A DNA stretch of 10,821 bases, from NCBI GenBank assembly GCA_002427055.1, contig DIPA01000063.1:1307-12127 (forward strand), given 5' to 3'. This DNA is from Firmicutes bacterium UBA5500. Its GTDB lineage: Bacteria; Bacillota; UBA994; UBA5500. The notes under the pieces are model-generated. The model saw nothing but the letters and a program-made list of their open reading frames with translations. It was not told where the DNA came from and did not search any database. This document shows, in pieces, positions 4,802-10,821 of this stretch. The position numbers and the translations under genes are program-made. Within the stretch, counting starts at the first letter, position 1. Every line of letters starts with the position of its first letter.

Positions 4802-5989
4802 ATTGCCTAATGATTTAACTAGGTTGCGGTGCTCCGGAGAGCCGAGCACCTGGCGGGCCTGCTGCACCTCCACCGCTGTACGATTTACCTGATACTGATC
4901 CTTTAACGTCAAGATGCGAGTTAAGGATTGGTTCAGGCGTTCTTCAGAAATTCGTTCACTTTGCACGGCGGAGAGCAAGGCGTCTCTTACCGCTTGCTGC
5001 TTGTCAAAGGTGTGGCAGACTAACAACATATCTGCCCCGGCAAGCACGGCCTGCACCGCTGCCTCGCCAATATTGCCCTGCGAAATCGCGCCCATCTCCA
5101 TGTCATCAGTAACGACCAGTCCCTGGTATCCCCATTGCTCACGCAGCAACCCGGTAATGATCGAATGTGACATGCTCGCCGGGCGATCCGGGTCAAGAGC
5201 GCTTACTAGCAGGTGACTCACCATTAACGCAGGCACACCCGCATCAACGGCGTCTTTGAAAGGCCTCAACTCGCGGTTCTCCAGCAACTCCCTGTCGGCA
5301 GTGACGCTAGGCAATGCCGTGTGAGAATCAACCGAGGTATCTCCATGACCGGGGAAATGCTTCACTACCGGAATAACTCCGGACGCGGTCAGACCGGATA
5401 TTACCTGGTGCCCAGCTGCCCAGACAGTCTCTACAGTAGAGCCAAAGGAACGATCGCCAATCACAGGGTTTTGAGGATTACTGTTCACATCAAGCACCGG
5501 AGCGAAGTCCATATTCATCCCGAGCGCCGCTAGCTCCTGGCCCATGGCCAAAGCCAAGGCTTGAGCAGAATCAGCGTGCTGGCCTACCGTCCTAGCTGTG
5601 GGGAACCTGGTAGCCCAAGCTACGGGCAAACGGCTAACCTGCCCTCCCTCTTGATCAGTGCCAATGAACATAGGCCAAGCTAGATCAGGGTTCTGACGAT
5701 AAGCATTCAGCGCCTCTGCTGTCTGTTCAAGCGTGGTAAAATTGCGGGCAAAGAAGATTAACCCGCCTGGCTGCAAATTGCTCAGTATTACCTGGTTAAC
5801 AGTAACATCGTTCCCCTCTAGGCCGACGTAAAGCAACTGGCCAACTTTTTGCTCTAACGAGAGATTGGCGATGCGAGGGTCTAGAACTGGCTCCGCTATC
5901 TGACTACCCCCTTCAGGCGGTCTGCCAACCATCTGGCAACCGGAGAGAAGTAAGGCACAAACGATTAGGATCGCGAAAGCTGACCTCAA
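4799..5989 (-). CDS. nagZ: Lipoprotein beta-N-acetylhexosaminidase, glycoside hydrolase family 3
   Basis: The N-terminus is a clear lipoprotein signal peptide with lipobox LLSGC, so Cys18 would be lipidated and the enzyme held on the outer face of the membrane. The catalytic (beta/alpha)8 domain fills the rest. KHFPGHGDTSVDSH (210-223) is the NagZ signature, with Asp221-His223 as the Asp-His acid/base pair. VVTDDMEMG (292-300) carries the predicted nucleophile Asp295. TDQEGGQVSRLP (111-122) and GDRSFG (178-183) line the sugar site. The enzyme removes GlcNAc from peptidoglycan fragments in wall recycling. At 396 residues it is the single-domain form, shorter than the two-domain Bacillus NagZ. 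The start is TTG with GGGAG about nine bases upstream; no ATG or GTG in frame precedes it. The stop codon lies in a dispersed repeat. A weak promoter lies about 70 bases upstream. Confidence 0.95.
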   Translation of the reverse strand: MRSAFAILIVCALLLSGCQMVGRPPEGGSQIAEPVLDPRIANLSLEQKVGQLLYVGLEGNDVTVNQVILSNLQPGGLIFFARNFTTLEQTAEALNAYRQNPDLAWPMFIGTDQEGGQVSRLPVAWATRFPTARTVGQHADSAQALALAMGQELAALGMNMDFAPVLDVNSNPQNPVIGDRSFGSTVETVWAAGHQVISGLTASGVIPVVKHFPGHGDTSVDSHTALPSVTADRELLENRELRPFKDAVDAGVPALMVSHLLVSALDPDRPASMSHSIITGLLREQWGYQGLVVTDDMEMGAISQGNIGEAAVQAVLAGADMLLVCHTFDKQQAVRDALLSAVQSERISEERLNQSLTRILTLKDQYQVNRTAVEVQQARQVLGSPEHRNLVKSLGN

Positions 5990-6047
5990 AGCATGTTCAC
6001 TCCCTATCAGCGGGCGGTAATTAATCTCCGATAATAACGGTAGAAGT

Positions 6048-6084
6048 CTATTAATAGCTTACGCCCGCGCCTCCCGACCGTCAA
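6048..6084 (-). promoter_or_regulatory. nagZ: Candidate nagZ promoter with adjoining palindrome
   Basis: On the minus strand TTGACG (6084-6079) is followed by a 17-base spacer and TAAGCT (6061-6056). The -35 is good and the -10 poor. A perfect 10-bp palindrome CTATTAATAG (6048-6057) overlaps the downstream edge of the -10 and could be an operator. Both are inferred from pattern alone. Confidence 0.25.
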
Positions 6085-6131
6085 GCTGTGCAGGCGACTG
6101 CAACAGGGGGATGGCGCAAAGGGGAAATGAA

Positions 6132-6184
6132 CTTTTAGAACCCTCCCCGAGGGGTCAGAAAGCCCTGCCTGGGACCGGCAGGGC
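6132..6184 (-). repeat. Dispersed repeat, copy 3 (hairpin plus module)
   Basis: Read on the minus strand it runs hairpin, TTTCTGACCCCTCGGGGA, GGGTTCTAAAAG. It therefore matches copy 1 (1021-1080) from end to end, except for one missing TGACCCC unit and a few substitutions. Like copy 1 it lies directly after a gene, here the aldo/keto reductase, in the gene's own direction. Confidence 0.75.
6162..6184 (-). terminator. Hairpin terminator of the aldo/keto reductase gene and its operon
   Basis: GCCCTGCC (6162-6169) pairs perfectly with GGCAGGGC (6177-6184) around a seven-base loop. On the minus strand TTTCT follows. It lies 18 bases after the reductase stop codon and probably ends the DUF2007-pfkA-reductase transcript before nagZ. 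Confidence 0.7.
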
Positions 6185-6202
6185 TGGGGGTGCTCTATTG
6201 GT

Positions 6203-7213
6203 TTAGTGTTTGAGGTTTTTGTGGGCGCGTTTGAGCATCTGGCGAATGGGGAGGTTGTAGGGGCAACGGCTCTCGCAAACGCCGCATTCGGCGCAGGCGG
6301 AAGCATCGACTTCCATCGCAGCATAGCGATCAACGGCCCAATCAGCCAGGTTATAGCGTGTAGCATAGCCCTCAAAAATAAACACTTGGGGAATCCTAAT
6401 TCCTTGCGGACACGGCAGGCAATATTCGCAACGACGGCAGAAGCCCTTGCCTAATTCTGCAACTTCTTGCTCCAGCAACGGTCTTTCTGCATCATCGAGA
6501 GGACGCCAACTGGCAGCCAGCTCGGCATTTGTCCGCATCTGCTCGGCGCTATCAACGCCGGGGATCACTACATCAAGTAAGGGCTCGGCCAAAAGCTGCC
6601 TGATTGCCAGCTGCGGATGTTTGAACGAACCGCCGGCCAGGGGTTTCATGGCGATAGTTCCCATGCCCAGCTCTTTGGCTGCCTGAAATACCGGTATGAA
6701 CTGTCGCTCAACAGCGTTCACCGGAGCCTGCACAGTAGCAAAAAGCCCCGTCTCGACCGCCTTAAGCAAGATTTTGTCGTTATGGCTGGTGACGCCGATA
6801 TGCTTCACTAGTCCTTCCTGCTGGGCTTTTAGGAGCGCCTCCAGGGCACCGCCGGGTCCCAAGACCTGCTCTAATTCTGCCTCTTTACTTACGTTGTGCA
6901 GTTGATAAAGATCAATTGAATCGATCTTGAGCATTCGTAAGCTAGTCTCGAGATCCCGCCGTGCACCGGCTGCATCTCGACTGGGAGTCTTGGAAGCTAA
7001 AACAAAACGATCCCGCACGCCCTGCAATGCCTGACCAAACTTCTCTTCGCTATCGGTGTAGCCCCGAGCTGTATCAAGGAAGTTGACTCCCATCTCTACA
7101 GCTACAGCGATGACTTCTTTGGCCACTTGTTCGCCCACCCGCTGAATCGGGATACCGCCAATTCCCATAGCACTTACTTTGTAACCGGTCTTACCTAATT
7201 GCTTATATTGCAT
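6203..7213 (-). CDS. Aldo/keto reductase with C-terminal 4Fe-4S cysteine motifs (336 aa)
   Basis: The first 240 residues form an aldo/keto reductase barrel. The catalytic tetrad is visible as Asp47, Tyr52 (LDTARGYTDSE), Lys75 (ASKTP) and His106 (YQLHNVS). MKPLAGG (189-195) and the NADPH-site end VIPGVDSAEQMRTN (216-229) are also typical. The C-terminal extension carries CRRCEYCLPCP (259-269) and CAECGVCESRCP (307-318), two ferredoxin-like cysteine sets able to bind 4Fe-4S clusters. This build is common in anaerobic Clostridia, where substrate and electron donor are mostly unknown; the clusters suggest electron exchange beyond NAD(P)H. The ATG follows AGGTGA by about seven bases. It starts 21 bases after the pfkA stop, so it is probably the last gene of that operon, and a hairpin terminator follows. 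Confidence 0.93.
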   Translation of the reverse strand: MQYKQLGKTGYKVSAMGIGGIPIQRVGEQVAKEVIAVAVEMGVNFLDTARGYTDSEEKFGQALQGVRDRFVLASKTPSRDAAGARRDLETSLRMLKIDSIDLYQLHNVSKEAELEQVLGPGGALEALLKAQQEGLVKHIGVTSHNDKILLKAVETGLFATVQAPVNAVERQFIPVFQAAKELGMGTIAMKPLAGGSFKHPQLAIRQLLAEPLLDVVIPGVDSAEQMRTNAELAASWRPLDDAERPLLEQEVAELGKGFCRRCEYCLPCPQGIRIPQVFIFEGYATRYNLADWAVDRYAAMEVDASACAECGVCESRCPYNLPIRQMLKRAHKNLKH

Positions 7214-7234
7214 GCCTGTTCACCTACCTGTAGT

Positions 7235-8203
7235 TTATATAGATAGAATCTCTGACAACTGTAGTAATTCAGGGTCTAAGATATGCGGGCGCCCCGCAAC
7301 TTCACTCATTGGCAGACTTATGATCTCCCCTCGTTGAACAGCAACCATTTGATTAGCACGCGACTGACGCAGTAACTCAACTGCATGATAACCCATGCGA
7401 CTAGCCAAAATGCGGTCCTGCGCTGTTGGCGAACCACCCCGCTGAATATATCCTAGCACGGTTACTCTGGGCTGCTGGCCCGTACACGCCTGAATATGTT
7501 CAGCGATAGCATAACCGGAACCGGCGCCTTCGCAGACTACGATAATCGAGTGTCTCTTGCCACGTTGAAAACCGCGCTGCAAACGCTCACAGATTTGCCT
7601 ATTGGTGACGAGAGCTTCCGGCACCACAATCGACTCAGCGCCGGCTGCCAGGCCGGCTGCGACGGCTATATGTCCGGAGTGTCGCCCCATAACTTCAATG
7701 ATGAAGGTTCTCTCGTGAGAAGTAGCTGTATCGCGAATGCGGTCTATGGCTGCTACGGCGGTGTTAATCGCGGTATCGAAACCGATAGTTAGGTCAGTAC
7801 CGGCCACGTCGTTATCGATTGTCGCGGGCACGCCGATGACCGGCATGCCACTCCTGGCTAACGCTTCTGCCCCTTGTAAGGAGCCATCACCACCGATAAC
7901 GACCAGTCCTTGAATCCCTGTGGCCAACAAATGCTCATAGGCCAGAGCTTGTCCGGCAGCTGTAGCAAACTCATCGGAACGAGCCGTACGCAGCACTGTC
8001 CCGCCACGATGAATAATATCGGCTACCGATCCCAGTTCCAGTGGTTCCATATCGCCCGCCAGTAACCCGGCGAAACCGCGTCGAATACCAACTACCTGAT
8101 AACCATGATAGATTGCGGTGCGTACTACTGCACGAATAGCCGCATTCATACCCGGGGCGTCACCACCACTGGTCAAGACACCAATTCTGGTTATAGTTTT
8201 CAT
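7235..8203 (-). CDS. pfkA: ATP-dependent 6-phosphofructokinase
   Basis: It phosphorylates fructose 6-phosphate to fructose 1,6-bisphosphate, the committed step of glycolysis, in the cytoplasm. GVLTSGGDAPGMNAAIR (8-24) is the nucleotide loop. GGDGS (104-108) has the Gly typical of ATP-users where PPi-users have Asp, and PATIDND (126-132) has Ala rather than the Lys of PPi-users; Asp130 is the catalytic base. MGRHSGHIA (172-180) and EGAGSGY (225-231) bind sugar phosphate, and QRGGSPTAQDR (254-264) is the usual C-terminal signature. At 322 residues it is full length for the bacterial 320-residue type. The ATG is six bases after the stop of the DUF2007-like gene and has only a weak ribosome binding site, so translation is probably coupled to that gene. 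In many Clostridia pfkA sits between acc genes and pyk; here neither is next to it. Confidence 0.96.
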   Translation of the reverse strand: MKTITRIGVLTSGGDAPGMNAAIRAVVRTAIYHGYQVVGIRRGFAGLLAGDMEPLELGSVADIIHRGGTVLRTARSDEFATAAGQALAYEHLLATGIQGLVVIGGDGSLQGAEALARSGMPVIGVPATIDNDVAGTDLTIGFDTAINTAVAAIDRIRDTATSHERTFIIEVMGRHSGHIAVAAGLAAGAESIVVPEALVTNRQICERLQRGFQRGKRHSIIVVCEGAGSGYAIAEHIQACTGQQPRVTVLGYIQRGGSPTAQDRILASRMGYHAVELLRQSRANQMVAVQRGEIISLPMSEVAGRPHILDPELLQLSEILSI

Positions 8204-8209
8204 CCCAGT

Positions 8210-8437
8210 CTACCCACGTGGTCGCACGCCCATAGCCTTACTGCAAAGCATGCGATTGAGTATTTCATGGGCCTCTGCTGCTTCCGATTTGGGAACCAAA
8301 AGCTCAATCGGACCGTGACTTACAGTTTCACCACCACCAAGTGCCCGCTCTGTAACCAGCAAACCTTCGGCGGTCAGTAACTCCTTAAGTCGCTTGGCAA
8401 CGTGTATGCTGGGTGCAATGTATATAACCTTCCACAT
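8210..8437 (-). CDS. Small DUF2007-like protein (75 aa)
   Basis: The pattern MWKVIYIAPSIHVAKRLKEL, then AEGLLV, then a strand with a conserved acid-hydrophobic end (IELLVPKSEAAEAHEIL) fits the DUF2007 / putative signal-transducing fold: a small beta-alpha-beta unit followed by a strand and a helix. No catalytic residues, membrane segment or cysteine cluster is seen. The ATG has AAGGAG 11 bases upstream, which is a rather wide spacing. It is the first gene after the promoter at 8525-8554, and its stop lies six bases before the pfkA ATG, so it is co-translated with phosphofructokinase. Proteins of this sort are often placed next to pfkA or dnaE in Clostridia. A regulatory or assembly role is a guess, and its family link is moderate. 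Confidence 0.75.
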   Translation of the reverse strand: MWKVIYIAPSIHVAKRLKELLTAEGLLVTERALGGGETVSHGPIELLVPKSEAAEAHEILNRMLCSKAMGVRPRG

Positions 8438-8524
8438 TGAATTTCTATCTCCTTCGTATTGGCTTACAGTTTATTACTGGAATCCTAAACGCGGACGACG
8501 CATGACTCTATGCAAACTAGTGAC

Positions 8525-8554
8525 ATCATAGCATAGCAGCAAATCATCTCGCAA
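8525..8554 (-). promoter_or_regulatory. Extended -10 sigma-A promoter for the DUF2007-pfkA-reductase group
   Basis: On the minus strand TTGCGA (8554-8549) and TATGAT (8530-8525) are 18 bases apart, and TG one base before the -10 gives an extended -10 (TGCTATGAT). It lies in the 143-base gap after pgpA and about 90 bases before the DUF2007-like start codon. The long leader has no clear fold. Confidence 0.5.
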
Positions 8555-8580
8555 CGACGGCAGTCAGAGGGATTGAGCGC

Positions 8581-9069
8581 CTACCTAACTTGTTGTTCAT
8601 TAGATAAAGCCCGCCCGTTATGCGCCAGGCGAGCGGAAGCGGCTGCAGCTAACCCGGCTACCAGATCATCTAAGAAAGTGTGCACTGCTTGAGGGGCATC
8701 GTTAAGGACAGACAAAATGCCCAGCTTAGTTTTGTCTAGGTAACCGAAGTTAGTGAGACCAATGGTACCGTAGACATTAGTAATTCCCAAGGCTAGCACC
8801 TCATCGATGCCATATAATGGCTCATCGCTGGCAATTATCGTCTGCAACGGCTCGGGCAACCGACCTTGTTCGGCCAGCACATCTAGTGTAATACCTGTTA
8901 GGAATGCAAATTGAACTTCTCGCTTCTCTAGAACGTTCTCAATGCTTCTCGTACACTGTTCTAACAACAAAGCCGGATAAAAAGGCCGCTGTAATGCGTA
9001 CACCAAATCTGCGACATCTGCTAGGGAAACGCCCCGCTCTGCCATCAACTTGATGACTAGCTGTTTCAT
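8581..9069 (-). CDS. Phosphatidylglycerophosphatase A family protein (YutG type, 162 aa)
   Basis: The sequence matches the PgpA/YutG family of Firmicutes: TNFGYLDKTKLGIL (106-119) and VHTFLDDLVAGLAAAA (129-144) are its hallmark stretches, with the acidic pair Asp134-Asp135 likely binding a metal. The N-terminal third is helical (SLADVADLVYALQRPFYPAL) and typical of the clostridial/bacilli form, which lacks the long membrane helices of E. coli PgpA. By family it would dephosphorylate phosphatidylglycerol phosphate to phosphatidylglycerol, but for this soluble-looking branch the activity is not well proven. It starts 52 bases after dnaE on the same strand, with GGGGTGA upstream of the ATG, so it is probably co-transcribed with dnaE. 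Length is normal. The 3' side opens into the promoter region for the next gene. Confidence 0.85.
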   Translation of the reverse strand: MKQLVIKLMAERGVSLADVADLVYALQRPFYPALLLEQCTRSIENVLEKREVQFAFLTGITLDVLAEQGRLPEPLQTIIASDEPLYGIDEVLALGITNVYGTIGLTNFGYLDKTKLGILSVLNDAPQAVHTFLDDLVAGLAAAASARLAHNGRALSNEQQVR

Positions 9070-9121
9070 TTCAAGTTCACCCCAATTGGCGTGGGATCGA
9101 AAACACTTTCGTCAAGATAAT

Positions 9122-10821
9122 CTATTCTCCCAGAGCCAATGAAGTGCTAACTGATGCTTCACCAAAAAGGTTCTTTACCTCATCCACCAATTGAACTGAA
9201 CCATCACACCAAAACTTCTTGTCGGCCAGCACTATCTGCTGGCTACCATCTCTGCATAAATAAACCGGAATAGGACCGGGGAAACGGGCTAGTAAGACCT
9301 TTAGGTAACCAAGACGATCAAGCAAGTCATTGTTAAAACGCACCACTAGGGCTGCATCATCGGGCGCTACTCGCACGAGTGAATCGGCGATTACTGTTAG
9401 TCTTTCATCGCGATAGTTGATTTTTCCTTCTACAACTAGAATCCGATCGAGCTGCACCTGTGAACCATGTTTGCTGGTAGCCTCAGGGAATAAGACGACC
9501 TCTGCGCTACCGGTGTAGTCTTCCAGGGTGAAAAACATCATCGGTTTACCTGTCTTAGTGACAATCTGTTTTGACTCAACAATCCGCCCCCCAATAACGA
9601 TTTTTTGACCATTTTCCAAGTCTGCCAACGCACCGATATCACTGGAAGTTTGCGCGGCTAACGCCCGACGATACTGATCTAGCGGATGACCGGATACATA
9701 CATACCGAGCAGCTCTTTTTCCATAGCCAACAGTTCTTCAGGCGCAAATTCAGGTACATGCGGCAATTCAACTTCGATAGCCGGCGCTGCATCGGCTACT
9801 GACAGTAAATCAAACATAGACATCTGCCCATTCTGTCGGCTTTTCTGCTCGGCTGCCGCTTTCTCTAAACAAGTATCAAGTCCAGCCAATAGCTGGGCGC
9901 GGTTAGCATGCGTACCGGCAAAAGCCCCGCATTTAATCAAACTCTCCAGCACGCGCTTATTGACAACACGTAAGTCAATGCGACGGCAGAAATCGAGTAG
10001 CGATTCGAACTGCCCGCCCGCTTCTCGCTCCCGGATTATGGCTTCAATAGCAGCTATGCCCACATTCTTTACCGCCGAAAGACCAAAGGCAATCTTACCC
10101 TCTGTTGTGGCTGCAAATTTGGCTCGGCTGATATTTACGTTAGGCGGAACTATCTCTACCCCCATACGCTTACAGTCTTCCGTATAAGCCTGCACCTTAT
10201 CAGCATCGTTGGCCACGCTAGACAGGGCCGCCGCCATAAACTCTGCCGGATAGTGTACTTTCAGCCAAGCCGTGCGATACGCCAAAACAGCATAGCAAGC
10301 GGCGTGAGCCTTGTTGAAGGCATACTTTGCGAACTCAGCCATTTCATCAAAAACCTGGTTGGCCAACTGCTCTGGCACGCCTAGCCGGACAGCTCCGGGC
10401 ACTAATACCTTGCCATTCTCATCGACTGAGCCATGGATAAACATGGTGCGTTCTTGCTCCATTACTTCCTGCTTCTTCTTCCCCATGGCCCGACGCAAAA
10501 TATCTGCGCGCCCCAGAGAATAACCCGCCAGACTGCGAGCAATTTGCTGCACTTGCTCTTGATATACGAGGCAGCCATAACTGATATTAAGAATTGGCTC
10601 CAGCAATGGATGAGCATACTTGATTTTCGATGGATCATTCTTGTTCTCAATATACTTGGGTATTTGATCCATAGGACCTGGCCGGAACAGGGAAATACCG
10701 GCAATAATATCTTCAAAAGAGGCCGGTCGTAACTGACGCATAAACTCACGCATGCCCCCACCTTCCAGCTGGAACACTCCCAGAGTCTCACCGCTACTAA
10801 GAAGTTCATAAACCTGGGGGT
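9122..10821 (-). CDS. dnaE: DNA polymerase III alpha subunit DnaE, C-terminal half (5' end beyond the right edge)
   Basis: The reading frame is open to the window edge; the first whole codons give PQVYELLSSGETLGVFQLE, the DnaE motif before the GMRE loop, so this is internal sequence and not a start. About 565 of an expected 1,100-1,150 residues are present. Visible parts in order: palm/finger motifs FEDIIAGISLFRPGPMD, then YQEQVQQIARSLAGYSLGRAD and FAKYAFNKAHAACYAVLAYR; a helix-hairpin-helix region around IAFGLSAVKNVGIAAIEAII; the clamp-binding motif QMSMFDLL (codons 9826-9803); and the OB-fold IVIGGRIVESKQ...MMFFTLEDYTGSAEVVLFP. The order, with the clamp site inside the chain and the OB fold after it, identifies DnaE and not PolC. 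It elongates DNA at the replication fork; in Firmicutes DnaE normally works beside PolC. The C-terminus is complete and ends SLALGE. pgpA follows. Confidence 0.96.
   Translation of the reverse strand, partial: PQVYELLSSGETLGVFQLEGGGMREFMRQLRPASFEDIIAGISLFRPGPMDQIPKYIENKNDPSKIKYAHPLLEPILNISYGCLVYQEQVQQIARSLAGYSLGRADILRRAMGKKKQEVMEQERTMFIHGSVDENGKVLVPGAVRLGVPEQLANQVFDEMAEFAKYAFNKAHAACYAVLAYRTAWLKVHYPAEFMAAALSSVANDADKVQAYTEDCKRMGVEIVPPNVNISRAKFAATTEGKIAFGLSAVKNVGIAAIEAIIREREAGGQFESLLDFCRRIDLRVVNKRVLESLIKCGAFAGTHANRAQLLAGLDTCLEKAAAEQKSRQNGQMSMFDLLSVADAAPAIEVELPHVPEFAPEELLAMEKELLGMYVSGHPLDQYRRALAAQTSSDIGALADLENGQKIVIGGRIVESKQIVTKTGKPMMFFTLEDYTGSAEVVLFPEATSKHGSQVQLDRILVVEGKINYRDERLTVIADSLVRVAPDDAALVVRFNNDLLDRLGYLKVLLARFPGPIPVYLCRDGSQQIVLADKKFWCDGSVQLVDEVKNLFGEASVSTSLALGE

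Noticed and set aside
6007..6375. Minus-strand open frame overlapping the reductase 3' end and the repeat
   Set aside because: It reads the reductase gene in another frame and through the terminator repeat; its composition is not protein-like.
8210..8437. Label of glutamate decarboxylase, which I recall being attached to similar short clostridial proteins
   Set aside because: At 75 residues with no PLP-binding lysine motif, such an activity is not credible.
9078..9093. CACCCC-AATT-GGCGTG hairpin covering the pgpA ribosome binding site
   Set aside because: It has only five pairs with an internal mismatch and a four-base loop, far weaker than the three leaders reported.
9960..10732. Several plus-strand open frames opposite dnaE
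   Set aside because: All are shadows of the DnaE reading frame, which is strongly supported by family motifs.

Overview
The window looks like chromosomal DNA of a low-to-mid GC Gram-positive anaerobe in the Clostridia (Bacillota), possibly of the Peptococcaceae/Moorella-like kind. The signs are strong AGGAGG-type ribosome binding sites, a YutG-type PgpA next to a DnaE-type polymerase, DUF1540, Amidase_6 and YibE/F proteins, and an aldo/keto reductase with ferredoxin-type cysteines. The lineage is inferred from gene families. No phage, transposase, CRISPR, rRNA or tRNA gene was seen.

Left part (1-1900): the 5' end of a small glycine/serine-rich protein runs off the left edge. It is divergent from a 60-residue membrane peptide, followed by a two-domain DUF1540 cysteine protein and a cytoplasmic-looking Amidase_6 protein. 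Middle part (1900-4800): a YibE/F membrane permease preceded by an unrecognised membrane-anchored protein (both minus), then a tandem GNAT acetyltransferase (plus). Right part (4800-10821), all minus strand: lipoprotein NagZ; a metabolic group of a DUF2007-like protein, PfkA and an Fe-S aldo/keto reductase, closed by a hairpin terminator; then PgpA, and upstream of it the C-terminal half of DnaE, cut by the right edge.

The genes do not form one pathway. The likely transcription units are dnaE-pgpA (perhaps reading on), DUF2007-pfkA-AKR from an extended -10 promoter at 8525-8554, nagZ alone, and the membrane protein with yibE/F.

The most unusual signals are non-coding. (1) Three unrelated genes (DUF1540, Amidase_6, YibE/F) each have a 5' leader in which the Shine-Dalgarno sequence lies inside an 11-12 bp stem with an upstream anti-Shine-Dalgarno strand. 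(2) A short dispersed repeat with core TGACCCCTCGGGGACGGTTC occurs three times, each time just downstream of a gene and in that gene's sense direction. Two copies are joined to the same GCCCTGCC...GGCAGGGC terminator hairpin, and the third supplies the nagZ stop codon.
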